Numbered from the stretch's first letter, positions 46,887 to 57,804 are shown. The stretch: 64,000 nt of DNA from Actinacidiphila rubida (GCF_900110255.1 NZ_FODD01000011.1:124001-188000), one strand, 5' to 3'. Numbers and translations: made by a program. The notes: generated by a model not told the origin, from the sequence alone.

Positions 46887-47900
46887 TCAGGAGCCGTCGG
46901 GGTCGGCGCGGTCCAGCGCCGGGCGCGGTGCGGGCCCGGTGGAGTGCAGCAGATGGTCGGCGGCGGCGGTGTCGGTGACCAGGCTGGTCACCAGGCCCGA
47001 GCGCAGCACGGCGTCGATCGCGCCGGCCTTCTTCATACCGCCGGCGATGGCCAGCACCTCGGGAATCCGGCGCAGCCGGTCCGCCTCGATGGTGATGCAC
47101 CGCTCGCCGAGGTCGCGCCCGACCCGCCGGCCCTGCGCGTCGAACAGGTGCGAGGACATCTCGGCGGCCACGCCCAGCCCCGCGTAGTGCTCCCGCTCGT
47201 CGTCGCTGAGCGCGTCGTGAACGGTGGAGATGCCCGCCGCCCACGACCCGATGGACACCACGGCGACGGTGACCTTGTCGAAGTAGCTCATGGCGGCGGC
47301 GATCTGGCTCTGCGCGCGCAGCGCCGACGCGGTGGCCGGGTCGGCGAGCACCATCGGCGCGTACAGCGGGTGGGCCTCGCCGCCGGAGACGGCGGCCGCG
47401 GTGCGCACCGCCTCCACCGAGCCGCGCTCGGCGGTGCCGACGTCGTACACGCCCGTCAACTGCACGACGGTGCACGGCGCGAGGCGGTCCAGCGCGTTGG
47501 CCATGGTGATGATGGAGCGGCCCCAGGCCAGGCCCAGCACGTCGCCGTCGCTGACGAGTTCACCGAGCAGGTCGGCGGCGACCGCGCCGAGGTTCTCCGG
47601 GTCCGGGGCGTCCGCCTGGTCCGCCGGGGTCTCCACGACGACCGCGTGCCGCAGCCCGTAGTGGGCCCGCAGGGCGTCCGAGCGCTCGGCGTCCAGTTCG
47701 GCCGGGACCCTGATCTCGATCCGCACCAGATCGCGTTCGAGGGCGGTCTCCAGGACCCGCGCCACCTTGAACCGGCTGACCCCGAACTCCTCGGCGATCT
47801 GGATCTTCGACTTGCCCTCCAGGTAGAAGCGACGTGCCATCGCCGCCGCCTGGACCATCTCGCCGGGGCCCATGCGCACCTGTGTGCGGCCTGTGCTCAC
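46887..47900 (-). CDS. SorC/DeoR-type sugar-responsive regulator
   Basis: A 337-residue regulator with an N-terminal HTH (about 15-60: YLEGKSKIQIAEEFGVSRFKVARVL) and a C-terminal sugar-phosphate-binding SorC domain (about 65-320: LGLAWGRSIITMAN). Proteins of this family respond to phosphorylated sugars. rpe lies 145 bases upstream in the same direction, so a pentose phosphate-linked effector is plausible. The GTG at 47900 is chosen; a downstream ATG (MGPGEM) is possible. Confidence 0.88.
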   Translation of the reverse strand: MSTGRTQVRMGPGEMVQAAAMARRFYLEGKSKIQIAEEFGVSRFKVARVLETALERDLVRIEIRVPAELDAERSDALRAHYGLRHAVVVETPADQADAPDPENLGAVAADLLGELVSDGDVLGLAWGRSIITMANALDRLAPCTVVQLTGVYDVGTAERGSVEAVRTAAAVSGGEAHPLYAPMVLADPATASALRAQSQIAAAMSYFDKVTVAVVSIGSWAAGISTVHDALSDDEREHYAGLGVAAEMSSHLFDAQGRRVGRDLGERCITIEADRLRRIPEVLAIAGGMKKAGAIDAVLRSGLVTSLVTDTAAADHLLHSTGPAPRPALDRADPDGS

Positions 47901-48044
47901 GTCGCCACTCCCCAGTAGCCCATCTGATCCACTTCGCGCTCATCCTCGCAGACTCGCCGGGTTACGGGCGCGTAGCCTTCCGTTGGTCCGCATACATTCA
48001 CCGGGCACCACCAAGACGTCCGTACTCCCGTCAGCCGGCCGCCC

Positions 48045-48710
48045 TCACCGGGCGAGGGCCGACGCCGCCTGCTCGCGCAGCGCCTTGACCGCGGCGGCCG
48101 GATCGTCCGCCCCGTACACCGCGGAACCGGCGACGAAGACGTCCGCGCCGGCCTCCGCGCAGCGCTCGATGGTCTCGGCCGAGACCCCTCCGTCGACCTG
48201 CAGCCACATCTGCAGCCCGTAGCGGTCGATCAGGGCCCGGGTGCGGCGGATCTTCGGCAGCATGATGTCGAGGAACGCCTGCCCGCCGAAGCCCGGCTCC
48301 ACCGTCATGACGAGCAGCATGTCCAGTTCCGGCAGCAGGTCCTCGTACGGCTCGATCGGCGTCGCGGGCTTCAGCGCCATCGACGCCCGCGCGCCCTTGG
48401 CACGGATCTCCCGGGCCAGCCGTACCGGCGCCGCCGCGGCCTCGGCGTGGAAGGTCACCGAGCCCGCGCCCGCCTCCACGAAGGCCGGCGCCCACCGGTC
48501 GGGCTGCTCGATCATCAGATGGCAGTCCAGCGGGATGCCGGTGGCCCGCCGCAGCGACTCGACGACGGGGACCCCCAGCGTGAGGTTGGGCACGAAGTGG
48601 TTGTCCATCACGTCGACATGGAGCCAGTCGGCTCCTTCGACCGCCTGTGCCTCTTCGGCCAGTCGGGCGAAATCGGCGGAAAGGATGCTGGGGCTGATCT
48701 GCACGCTCAT
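48045..48710 (-). CDS. rpe: Ribulose-phosphate 3-epimerase
   Basis: A 221-residue TIM-barrel enzyme interconverting ribulose 5-phosphate and xylulose 5-phosphate. It has [13 protein letters not shown], the metal-binding [30 protein letters not shown] and VDGGVSAET. The ATG at 48710 was chosen because the preceding eight codons are not conserved in the family. It is followed by the SorC-type regulator gene on the same strand. Confidence 0.96.
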   Translation of the reverse strand: MSVQISPSILSADFARLAEEAQAVEGADWLHVDVMDNHFVPNLTLGVPVVESLRRATGIPLDCHLMIEQPDRWAPAFVEAGAGSVTFHAEAAAAPVRLAREIRAKGARASMALKPATPIEPYEDLLPELDMLLVMTVEPGFGGQAFLDIMLPKIRRTRALIDRYGLQMWLQVDGGVSAETIERCAEAGADVFVAGSAVYGADDPAAAVKALREQAASALAR

Positions 48711-48895
48711 ATGCCCAGCAAAGCAGATCGGCAAGCCCCGCGGGACCGGCTGTCCAGCCGGTTCGGCGCGTCACCGCGCCCATGCGGCCGGCGGGCACCG
48801 CGCGCGGCCCGCCGCACGCCGCCCGAAGGCCGTCCGGCGTTCACAGGAACCTCCGGGCGAAACGCGTCCCGCGGTGCCATGCTGGTCCCTGGCCA

Positions 48896-48919
48896 CCCGC
48901 CGTACAGCTGTACGGCGGG
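48896..48919. promoter_or_regulatory. 24-bp perfect palindrome, probable operator
   Basis: The 24 bases centred between 48907 and 48908 are a perfect palindrome with no loop; the core is CCGTACAGCTGTACGG. It ends 39 bases before the MMPL transporter start, so it most likely binds a dimeric (for example TetR-type) repressor. No such regulator gene is adjacent. Confidence 0.65.
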
Positions 48920-48958
48920 GCCGGGGGACACCACGAGCGAAGCAGGGGGATCGCGGTA

Positions 48959-51163
48959 ATGGCGGGCGGAACGGACAGGGCGGGCGGCAGAGACGGCCGG
49001 GGCGACGGTGCCACACGAGTGGCCGTGCCCCGGGGAATCGCGCACTTGGTCTGCGGACGGCGCAGCAAGTGGGTGGTCCTGGCACTGTGGATCATCGTGC
49101 TGGTGGCGGTGTCGCCGCTGGCACAGAAACTGACGGACGCACAGAAGAACGACGCGGCGAGCTGGCTGCCCGGCAACGCCGAGTCGACGCAGGTGCTCAA
49201 CCTGCAGAAGCAGTTCGTGCCGGAGTCGGCTCCGGCGGTCGTGGTCTACGCCAGGGACGGCGGGCTGACCGCGGCGGACAAGGCCGCCATCGACAAGGAC
49301 GTGGCCGCGGTCAGGGCGATGACCGCCCACGGCATCATCGGCAGCCGGCTGGTCGGGCCGCAGTTCAACCAGCCGCAGAACCCGGTGGCCGCGCAGTTCA
49401 TCGTGCCGATCGTGATGGGCGAGAGCGGCTGGACCTCGCTGTCGGACGCGGTGAAGGAGATCCGGGCCACCACCGGCGAGAGCAGCAGCGGGCTCCAGGT
49501 GCACATCACCGGCCCCGGCGGTTTCGCCGCCGACTCCAACGACGCCTTCCAGGGGATCGACGGGACCCTGCTGTTCTCGGCGCTGGGCGTCGTCATCGTC
49601 ATCCTGCTCATCACCTACCGCAGCCTGAGCCTGCTCCTGCTGCCGGTGATCTCGGTGGTGGGTGCGCTGTTCACCGCCGAGGCGGTGATCTACCTGCTGG
49701 CCCGACACGCCGGGCTGGTCGTCAACGCGCAGAGCGCCGGCATCCTGACGGTGCTGGTGTTCGGCGCGGGAACCGACTACGCGCTGCTGCTGGTGGCCCG
49801 CTACCGCGAGGAGCTGCGCCGCCACGCCGACCGCCACGAGGCGATGGCCCAGGCCCTGCACCGCGCGGGACCGGCCATCATCGCCAGCGCGGCGACCGTG
49901 GCGCTCAGCATGCTCTGCCTGCTGGCCGCCGAGATGAACTCCACCTCCGGACTCGGCCCGGTCGCGGCCGTCGGCGTCGCGGTCGCACTGGTCGCCATGG
50001 TGACGCTGTTCCCCGCGCTGCTGGTGATCTTCGGCCGCTGGGTGTTCTGGCCGGTCGTTCCGCACGTCGGGACGCCGGAGCCGACCCGGACCGGGCTGTG
50101 GGCGCGGATCGGCGACCGGGTCAGCCGCCGCCCGCGCGCCGTGTGGGCGACGACCGTGGTGATCCTGGGCGCGCTGGGCCTCGGCCTGTTCTCGCTGAAC
50201 GCCTCGGGGCTCGCCCAGGCCGACAGCTTCACGAACACCCCGGACTCGGTGGTCGGCCAGCACCTCCAGGCGAAGTACTTCCCGGCCGGCGGCGGGCAGC
50301 CGCTCGTCGTCATCGCCAGGTCCGGAGCGACCTCACAGGTGACGTCCGCGCTCAGCGGCATCAAGGGCGTGGTGCCGGGATCGGTCGGCACGCCACCGGG
50401 CGTCACCCCCGTCAGGAACGGCCGGGTCTACCTGGAGGCGACCCTCACCGACCGGCCGGACAGCGACGCGGCCAAGACCACCGTGGACCGGGCCCGCACC
50501 ACGCTCCACGCGATCCCGGGCGCGGACGCCAAGGTGGGCGGGGGCGCGGCCGTCATCAAGGACACCGCGGAGGCGTCGTCGCACGACGACATCCTGCTGA
50601 TCCCGCTGATCCTGCTGGTGGTCCTGGTGATCCTCTCGGTGCTGCTGCGGGCGGTGATCGCGCCGCTGGTGCTCATCGGCACGGTGGTGCTGTCGTTCGC
50701 CGCGGCGCTCGGGGTCAGCGCGCTGGCCTTCCGGCACGTGCTCGACTTCGCGGGCGAGGACACCTCGTTCCCGCTGTTCGTCTTCGTGTTCCTGGTGGCC
50801 CTGGGCATCGACTACAACATCTTCCTGATGACCCGGATCCGTGAGGAGAGCGCGCTGCACGGCACGCGTGACGGCGTGCGGATCGGCCTGGCGGCGACCG
50901 GCGGCGTGATCACCTCGGCCGGCCTGGTGCTGGCCGGCACGTTCGCGGTGCTGGGCACGCTGCCGGTGGTCGGCTTCGCCGAGATCGGCTTCGCGGTCGC
51001 CTTCGGCGTGCTGCTCGACACCTTCGTGGTGCGCTCGGTGCTGGTGTCGGCGATCACCCTCGACATCGGCGACCGCGTCTGGTGGCCGGGCCGGCTGGCC
51101 ACCCCGCGCCCGCCGGCGCCGCGGGTGAGCCCGCGGGAGGACGTGCCGGCCGAGCAGCCGTAG
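48959..51163 (+). CDS. MMPL family transporter
   Basis: A 734-residue RND-type membrane transporter with about twelve transmembrane helices in two MMPL repeats (roughly 40-390 and 425-715). Conserved MMPL signatures include VLVFGAGTDYALLLVARYREE and FVFVFLVALGIDYNIFLMTRIREE, each with the Asp-Tyr pair used in proton relay. Extracytoplasmic domains follow TM1 and TM7. Such proteins export lipids, siderophores or hydrophobic toxins in actinobacteria. An in-frame start far upstream is not protein-like; the ATG at 48959 follows AGGGGGA. A palindromic operator just upstream suggests ligand-controlled expression. Confidence 0.92.
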   Translation: MAGGTDRAGGRDGRGDGATRVAVPRGIAHLVCGRRSKWVVLALWIIVLVAVSPLAQKLTDAQKNDAASWLPGNAESTQVLNLQKQFVPESAPAVVVYARDGGLTAADKAAIDKDVAAVRAMTAHGIIGSRLVGPQFNQPQNPVAAQFIVPIVMGESGWTSLSDAVKEIRATTGESSSGLQVHITGPGGFAADSNDAFQGIDGTLLFSALGVVIVILLITYRSLSLLLLPVISVVGALFTAEAVIYLLARHAGLVVNAQSAGILTVLVFGAGTDYALLLVARYREELRRHADRHEAMAQALHRAGPAIIASAATVALSMLCLLAAEMNSTSGLGPVAAVGVAVALVAMVTLFPALLVIFGRWVFWPVVPHVGTPEPTRTGLWARIGDRVSRRPRAVWATTVVILGALGLGLFSLNASGLAQADSFTNTPDSVVGQHLQAKYFPAGGGQPLVVIARSGATSQVTSALSGIKGVVPGSVGTPPGVTPVRNGRVYLEATLTDRPDSDAAKTTVDRARTTLHAIPGADAKVGGGAAVIKDTAEASSHDDILLIPLILLVVLVILSVLLRAVIAPLVLIGTVVLSFAAALGVSALAFRHVLDFAGEDTSFPLFVFVFLVALGIDYNIFLMTRIREESALHGTRDGVRIGLAATGGVITSAGLVLAGTFAVLGTLPVVGFAEIGFAVAFGVLLDTFVVRSVLVSAITLDIGDRVWWPGRLATPRPPAPRVSPREDVPAEQP

Positions 51164-51293
51164 CGGCGGCGGCCCGGGGCGGAGAAGTCCCACGGCGGAC
51201 GGCCGGCACACGCCCCCTCGGGGCCGGGTGCCGGCCGTCCGGCCGTTCCGCACCGTTCCGCCGCACCGGCACCGGCGCCGCCCCGCGGGCGGC

Positions 51294-52748
51294 TCAGGCG
51301 GTGCGGCGCAGCAGTGCCAGGTACATCGCGTCCGTGCCGTGCCGGTGCGGCCACAGCTGGACGTCCGGCCCGTCGCCCAGGTCGGGCACGCCGGGCATCA
51401 GCGGCCGGGCGTCGAGGAGTTCGGCGGCGGGCGCGCGCTCGGACCGCAGCACGTCGTCGACGACGGCGCGGGTCTCGGCCAGATGCGGCGAGCAGGTGGC
51501 GTAGCCGACCACGCCGCCGACCCGCACCGCGTTCAACGCCTCGGTGAGCAGGCCGCGTTGGAGCGGCCCGAACCCGGCGACGTCCTCGGCGCGGCGGCGC
51601 CAGCGGGCCTCGGGACGGCGGCGCAGCGCGCCGAGGCCGGTGCACGGCACGTCCACCAGCACCCGGTCGAACGTGCCCGGCGCCCACGCCGGGCGCGTGC
51701 CGTCGGCCACCACCACCTGGTACGGGCCGGGGTTGCCGGCCAGGGTGCGGGAGACCAGGCGGGCGCGGTGCGGCTGCTTCTCCGCGGCGACCAGCAGCGC
51801 GCCGCGCTCGGCCGCGAACGCCGCCAGCAGCGCGGCCTTGCCGCCGGGGCCCGCGCAGCCGTCCAGCCAGCGGGTGTCGGGGCCGTCGAGCGGTGCCGCG
51901 GCGAGCGCGGTCGCCACCAGCTGGCTGCCCTCGTCCTGCACGCCGGCCCGGCCCTCGCGGACGGCCGGCACCGACGCCGGGTCGCCGCCCTCGGCGAGCC
52001 GGACCGCGTACGGGGACCAGCGACCGGGCTCGCCCGCGCCCTCCGGCAGCCCGTCGGCGATCTCCTGCGCGGTGGACCGGCCGGGGCGGGCCACCAGCGT
52101 CACCTCGGGCCGCGCGTTGTCGGCGGCCAGCAGCTCCTCGATGCCGTCGCGCCCGCCGCCCAGCGCGTCCCACAGCGCGCCGACGATCCAGCGGGGGTGG
52201 GCGTGCACGACGGACAGGTGCTCCTCGGGGTCCTCGTCGTACGGCGGCGCGACCTTCTCCAGCCACGTGTCCAGGTCGTGGGCGCTGATCTTGCGGAGCA
52301 CCGCGTTGACGAACCGGGCCCGGCCGTCGCCGAGCACCACGCGCGCCAGCTCGACGGTCGCGGAGACCGCGGCGTGCGGCGGAATGCGGGTGGCGAGCAA
52401 CTGGTGGGCGCCGAGCGCGAGGACGTCGAGGACCGGCGGGTCCACCTCCCGCAGCGGCCGGTCCACGCAGGCGGCGATCACCGCGTCGTAGGTGCCCTGG
52501 TGGCGGAGCGTGCCGTAGACCAGCTCGGTCGCCAGCGCGGCGTCCCTGCGGTCGAACGTGCGGCCCTTGCGCGCCGCCTCCGCCTCGGCCTCGCGCAGCA
52601 GTGCGGGCAGGACGAGGTTGGCGTAGGCGTCCCGCTCCCCCACCGCGCGCAGCGCCTCGAACGCCAGGATCCTGACGGGGTCGCGCTGCGGTCGGCGGTA
52701 CGGCTTGCCCTGCTGTCCGCCCTGCGGGCGGCGCGGCTGGTGGTTCAC
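51294..52748 (-). CDS. rsmB: 16S rRNA (cytosine-C5)-methyltransferase (Sun/Fmu)
   Basis: A 484-residue enzyme with an N-terminal NusB-like domain (about 25-165) and a C-terminal SAM-dependent methyltransferase domain (about 210-484). Visible motifs are WLDGCAGPGGKAALLAA, DVPCTGLGALRRRPE and GYATCSPHLAET with the two catalytic cysteines. It methylates C967-equivalent in 16S rRNA. The start is a GTG at 52748 preceded by GGAG; upstream codons are not protein-like. The spacer to fmt (52749-53256) is repetitive. Confidence 0.93.
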   Translation of the reverse strand: MNHQPRRPQGGQQGKPYRRPQRDPVRILAFEALRAVGERDAYANLVLPALLREAEAEAARKGRTFDRRDAALATELVYGTLRHQGTYDAVIAACVDRPLREVDPPVLDVLALGAHQLLATRIPPHAAVSATVELARVVLGDGRARFVNAVLRKISAHDLDTWLEKVAPPYDEDPEEHLSVVHAHPRWIVGALWDALGGGRDGIEELLAADNARPEVTLVARPGRSTAQEIADGLPEGAGEPGRWSPYAVRLAEGGDPASVPAVREGRAGVQDEGSQLVATALAAAPLDGPDTRWLDGCAGPGGKAALLAAFAAERGALLVAAEKQPHRARLVSRTLAGNPGPYQVVVADGTRPAWAPGTFDRVLVDVPCTGLGALRRRPEARWRRRAEDVAGFGPLQRGLLTEALNAVRVGGVVGYATCSPHLAETRAVVDDVLRSERAPAAELLDARPLMPGVPDLGDGPDVQLWPHRHGTDAMYLALLRRTA

Positions 52749-53256
52749 GTGAAAGGTGCTCCGGATGTGTGTCGTCCGCGGTCGCCGTCCAGCGTACGAC
52801 GTCCCCCACCGGCCCCCGCCCACGCACCTTCCCGGAGTGGCCCCGGCTCCCTGCGGTTCGCGACGGCCGGCCGATGACGGCGAGGCACCGAAGCCGACGG
52901 TCGGGGTGCGCAGCCGTGGCATCACACGAGCGCGGGGGTGGCGCCGCAGCGGGCGACGGCTGGCCTGGACGGCCACCCACGCGCCGGACCGCGAGCCCGG
53001 AGCCCGCGGCACCCCCGAGCCTCAGCCCAGCGCCCGGACACCCGCAGGACACCCACCCCCGCGGCGGAAGCCCGCACGCCGGGGCGGGCGCAAGACGGAC
53101 GCCGACCGCGGGCCGCGAGCCCGGGGCGGCCGCGTCTGGCGACGCCGGTCCGGGCGACCACCCATGCGCCGGGGCGCGAGCCCCCACCCCGAGCGCGCCC
53201 GGAGGGCGCGATACCCCCGAGCCACAACCCATGGCGCCCGGACGCGGGCCGCGGCC
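52749..53256. repeat. Spacer with diverged internal duplication
   Basis: A 508-base gene-free gap between fmt and rsmB. Segments 52969-53040 and 53153-53238 share GCCGG..CGCGAGCC, ACCCCCGAGCC and GCGCCCGGAC in the same order with mismatches and a 12-16 base length difference, so they look like a decayed duplication. I see no gene or terminator. Confidence 0.5.
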
Positions 53257-54192
53257 CTACGCGGCGCCGAGGCGGGTGCCGGAGGCGGCGCGGGTGCCGC
53301 GGGCCCAGTCGGCGGCGGCCATCCGCTTCTTGCCGACGGCCTGGACCTCGCCGAGTTCGACGGCGTGGCTGCCGGTGCCGACGTGCACGGCGTTCTTGGC
53401 GACGGCGATCTCGCCGGGCGCGAGGTCGGTGCGGTCCGGGGCCGGACGGACGGGGCCGAGCTTGAGCCGCTCGCCCTCGATCAGGGTCCACGCGCCGGGC
53501 GCCGGAGTGCAGCCCCGGATCAGGCGGTCGACGCGCAGCGCGGGAGCGGTCCAGTCCACCTCCGCGTCCTCGACGGTGATCTTGGGGGCGACGGTCACGC
53601 CGTCGGACGGCTGCGGTCGCGCGACGAGCTCGCCGCTCTCGATGCCGTCCATGGTGGCGGCCAGCAGGCGGGCGCCGCTGTGCGAGAGGCGGGTGAGCAG
53701 GTCGCCGCTGGTGTCGGCGGGACGGATGTCCTCGGTGATCACCCCGTAGACCGGGCCGGAGTCCAGGCCCTGCTCGATCAGGAAGGTGGACGCGCCGGTC
53801 ACCTCGTCACCGGCCATCACCGCGTGCTGCACGGGCGCCGCGCCGCGCCAGGCGGGCAGCAGCGAGAAGTGCAGGTTGACCCAGCCCCTGGCCGGGACGT
53901 CCAGGGCGACCTTGGGCAGCAGCGCGCCGTAGGCGACCACCGGACAGCAGTCCGGGGCGATCTCCCGCAGCCGGGTCAGGAAGTCCTCGTCGCGCGGCCG
54001 CTGAGGCTTCAGCACCTCGATCCCGGCCTCCTCGGCGCGCTGTGCGACCGGGCTGGCGACGAGCCGGCGGCCGCGGCCCGCGGTCGCGTCGGGACGGGTG
54101 ACGACGGCGACGACCTCGTGCCGCGGCGAGGCGAGCAGGGCGTCCAGGGCGGGAACGGCGACCTCGGGGGTGCCGGCGAAGACGAGCCTCAT
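53257..54192 (-). CDS. fmt: Methionyl-tRNA formyltransferase
   Basis: A 311-residue enzyme that formylates initiator Met-tRNA. Conserved motifs: N-terminal [39 protein letters not shown] (about 105-128) with the catalytic Asn and His; [17 protein letters not shown]; and an OB-fold C-terminal domain. It is separated from rsmB by a 508-base repetitive gap, although both genes point the same way and are usually adjacent in Streptomyces. Confidence 0.96.
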   Translation of the reverse strand: MRLVFAGTPEVAVPALDALLASPRHEVVAVVTRPDATAGRGRRLVASPVAQRAEEAGIEVLKPQRPRDEDFLTRLREIAPDCCPVVAYGALLPKVALDVPARGWVNLHFSLLPAWRGAAPVQHAVMAGDEVTGASTFLIEQGLDSGPVYGVITEDIRPADTSGDLLTRLSHSGARLLAATMDGIESGELVARPQPSDGVTVAPKITVEDAEVDWTAPALRVDRLIRGCTPAPGAWTLIEGERLKLGPVRPAPDRTDLAPGEIAVAKNAVHVGTGSHAVELGEVQAVGKKRMAAADWARGTRAASGTRLGAA

Positions 54193-54371
54193 CGTGCGGG
54201 GTGTGCCTCTCGGTTGGCTCTCGGTTGGCGCGGTGGTCGCGTGGCCGGTCCGTGCGGTCTCTCCGGGCGCGGGGGCATGGGCGAGGCGTCAATTCTAGGG
54301 CGGCAGGGGCCGGGGGGTGCACGCGCCGCCGCGCGCCCCCCGGCAGGAGTGCCGCGCCCCTACGGGCGTGA

Positions 54372-55043
<672 letters not shown>

Positions 55044-55124
55044 CCCGCTCCCCCGCGCCACCTCCGCCCTCGGCGTCTGCCCGTCTGCCGACATCGCGCA
55101 GCCGCCGAGGCCCCTCCCCCCGCA

Positions 55125-55145
55125 CGCGCACCCCACAGGTGCGCG
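55125..55145 (+). terminator. Terminator-like hairpin after the HTH-like gene
   Basis: 8-bp stem CGCGCACC (55125-55132) with GGTGCGCG (55138-55145) and 5-base loop, 82 bases past the stop of the HTH-like gene. The rest of the gap to 55443 holds a 19-bp direct repeat. Confidence 0.45.
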
Positions 55146-55298
55146 AGCCCCTGACCGCCCGCCACTCCCCGCGGCCGCTGACGGCGATCCACCCTCACCA
55201 GGGGCCATCCGCAGGCGAGCACGGGCAAGAAGCCGGTGGCGCGGGTCGGTACGACAACGCGCCGTCAGGGCCTGCACCCGAGCACGGACGTGCCCCCG

Positions 55299-55341
55299 GC
55301 CACCCAGCGCCCCGACGAACCCGCCACCCAGCGCCCCGACG
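55299..55341. repeat. 19-bp tandem direct repeat (period 24)
   Basis: GCCACCCAGCGCCCCGACG is present exactly at 55299-55317 and 55323-55341, separated by 5 bases, between the 3' ends of two convergent genes. Confidence 0.6.
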
Positions 55342-55443
55342 GCCCGGGCAACGCGACGGACCCGATTCCACGGCGCTCCGGCCCGCCCCGCGAACCGGTC
55401 CGGCCGCGCCGTGCCCGGCCGGATCACCCGCACGAACCCGGCG

Positions 55444-57603
55444 TCAGCCGATGTCCAGCGGATCCATCCGGATGAGCGCCGGCTCCGCCGCCCCCCGCGC
55501 GGCCCGCGCGACCCGCACCTGCTTGAGCGCCGCGGCCAGCGCCGCCCCCGCCCCGGGCGGCACCCGGATCAACAGCCGCTCCCACGGCTCACCGCGCTCG
55601 CCGCGGTCACCGCGCTCCCGCCGCCCGCCGCCCGCCGCGTCATGGCCGGCGACCGGCACCGGCCCCAGCAGGTCCGCCCCCGGCGGCAGCCGCACCGTGT
55701 CCATCACGTCGGCGATCGCCGCCGGCGACCCCGTGACCGACGCCATCCGTGCCACCGGCGGAAACCGCAGCTCGGCCCGCTCCGCCAGCTCCCGCAGCGC
55801 GTGCCCGGCCGGATCCCACCGCACCAGCGCCTGCACGGGGCGCAGCGTCGGCTCGGCCAGCACGACCACCGTGCCGTGCTGCCCGGCGGGCCGCACGAGG
55901 GCCGCGGCGAGCGCCCAGCGCCGCAGCGCCTCCTCGCCCGCGCGCAGGTCGGGGCGGTTGAGCAGGGCCCACCCGTCGAGGAGCAGCGCGGCCGCGTAAC
56001 CGGGCCCGTCGGCGACCGGCTCGGCGCCCGGGGTGGCGACGACGAGCGCGGGCGCGTCCCCGACCGACGCCAGCACCGTGTCCCGGCCCGACGTGCGCAC
56101 CGGCACGCTGGGGAAGACCCGGCCCAGTTCCTCCGCGGTGCGCCGCGCGCCCACCACCCGGGCGCGCAGCCGGACACCGCCGCACTCGTCGCAGTGCCAG
56201 TCCGCGGCGGGCCGCCCGCACCAGCCGCACGCGGGCGTGCCCGCCTGGTCCTTGAGTTCCAGCGGGCCCGCGCACGCCGCGCACCGCGCGGGCGTCCGGC
56301 AGCGGTCGCAGGCCAGCCTCGGCAGGTAGCCGCGGCGCGGCACCTGGACCAGCACCGGGCCGCGGGTCAGCGCCTCGCGGGTGACCTGCCAGGCCAGCGA
56401 CGGCAGCCGGGCCGCGCGGGCCGCCTCGTCCCGCGCCTGGTCGGCGTCCGAGACGGTGCGGATCAGCGGGGCCGCCTCGCGCACCGCCGCGCGGGACGCG
56501 GCCAGCGGCAGGGCCCACCCGCTGTCCACCAGCTGCGCGCCCTCGACCGTGCTGGTGACGCCGCCGAGCAGGAACGCGGTGCGCTCCTCGCGTGACCGCA
56601 GGAGCAGGACGTCACGGGCGTGCGGCTGCGGCGCGTGCTGCTCGGCATGGCTGGAGTCGCCGTCGTCCCACAGGGCGACCAGGCCCAGGTCCGCGACGGG
56701 CGCGAACATCGCCGCGCGGGTGCCGACGACCGCCTTCACCGCGCCGCGGCTGACCGCCAGCCACCGCCGGTAGCGCTCCTCAGGGCCGGCGTCGGCGGTG
56801 AGCAGCACATGGCGGCCCTCGCCGAGCAGCTCGGTGAGGGCCTGGTCGACGCGGGCCGCGGCCCGCCCGTCGGGCAGGACCGCGAGCGCGCCGCGGCCGC
56901 CGGCGAGCGCGGTGGCCATCGCCACGGCCAGTTCGTGCGGCCAGTGCGGCCCGGGCAGCGCCAGCCACACCGCGCGGGGGGTGTCACCGCGGGCCAGCGC
57001 CGCCAGGTAGGCGGGGCCGGTGGCGTAGCGCTCCCAGCTGCCGGGCGCGGGCGGCGGCGGGTCGGGCAGGGGCGCGGGCGAGGGGTCGCGTTCGGCGCGG
57101 GCCATCCGGGGCGGCACGGCGAGCTGGACGACGTCGGCGAGCGAACCGGCGTAGCGGTCGGCGACCTGCCGGCACAGGGCCAGCAGGGCGGGGCCGAGCA
57201 CCCGCTCCTCGGACAGCACCTGGGCGAGCGGGGCGAGCGGGCCGTGGAAGTCGCTGTCGACACGGCGCTCGACGATGAAGCCGTCGTGGAGGGTGCCGCC
57301 CTCCCTGCGCCCCTTGACCACGCGTGCCCCGAACCGCACCCGGACCCGGACGCCCGGCTGGGCCTCGGCGTCCATGGCGGCGGGCACCGCGTAGTCGAAG
57401 TACTGGTCGAGGTGGACCAGGCCCTTGTCCACCAGGACGCGGGCCACGGGGAGTTCGCCGGCCAGGGCGGCACCGCGCCAGGTGCGCGGCTTGGCCCGGG
57501 TCTTGCGGACGGTCTCCCGGATGAGGGCGAGCTGCTCGCCCTCCTGCCCCCCTGTTCCGGGGGCATCCGGGTCCCGCTCGTCCTGCCCGTTCTCGCCGCT
57601 CAC
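55444..57603 (-). CDS. priA: PriA-like primosomal protein N' (helicase motifs degenerate)
   Basis: A 719-residue PriA homologue of the actinobacterial type. The N-terminal 3'-OH-binding domain (about 45-150) and paired zinc fingers (CDRCRTPARCAACAGPLELK and CGWCGRPAADWHCDECGG, about 435-475) are conserved. The ATPase core is degenerate: no GxGKT Walker A is seen where GGRGALAVLPDGR stands, and the DEEH box position reads DDGDSSH. Actinobacterial PriA are therefore expected to lack helicase activity and serve in restart complex assembly. The GTG at 57603 has AGGA eight bases upstream but is not certain. Confidence 0.9.
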   Translation of the reverse strand: MSGENGQDERDPDAPGTGGQEGEQLALIRETVRKTRAKPRTWRGAALAGELPVARVLVDKGLVHLDQYFDYAVPAAMDAEAQPGVRVRVRFGARVVKGRREGGTLHDGFIVERRVDSDFHGPLAPLAQVLSEERVLGPALLALCRQVADRYAGSLADVVQLAVPPRMARAERDPSPAPLPDPPPPAPGSWERYATGPAYLAALARGDTPRAVWLALPGPHWPHELAVAMATALAGGRGALAVLPDGRAAARVDQALTELLGEGRHVLLTADAGPEERYRRWLAVSRGAVKAVVGTRAAMFAPVADLGLVALWDDGDSSHAEQHAPQPHARDVLLLRSREERTAFLLGGVTSTVEGAQLVDSGWALPLAASRAAVREAAPLIRTVSDADQARDEAARAARLPSLAWQVTREALTRGPVLVQVPRRGYLPRLACDRCRTPARCAACAGPLELKDQAGTPACGWCGRPAADWHCDECGGVRLRARVVGARRTAEELGRVFPSVPVRTSGRDTVLASVGDAPALVVATPGAEPVADGPGYAAALLLDGWALLNRPDLRAGEEALRRWALAAALVRPAGQHGTVVVLAEPTLRPVQALVRWDPAGHALRELAERAELRFPPVARMASVTGSPAAIADVMDTVRLPPGADLLGPVPVAGHDAAGGGRRERGDRGERGEPWERLLIRVPPGAGAALAAALKQVRVARAARGAAEPALIRMDPLDIG

Positions 57604-57750
57604 CCTTCATTTCCTACCAGACGGTGCCGACACCCCCGGAATGCCGCTGCCGCACTCCGCGGTCTCCCGGCGCCCGGGACCGGCCGGCGCGGGGGCCGGG
57701 GCGGCGCACAGGCCGGGCAGCGGCACGGCGAGCGCGCACAGGCCGGGACG

Positions 57751-57804
57751 GCGCAGACGCAGGGACCGCACCCCCCGCTGGGGGTGCGGTCCCTGCGTCT
57801 GCGC
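57751..57804 (-). terminator. 25-bp perfect hairpin after metK
   Basis: Bases 57751-57775 pair perfectly with 57780-57804 around a 4-base loop. It starts 24 bases beyond the metK stop on the minus strand and separates metK from priA. Confidence 0.85.
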
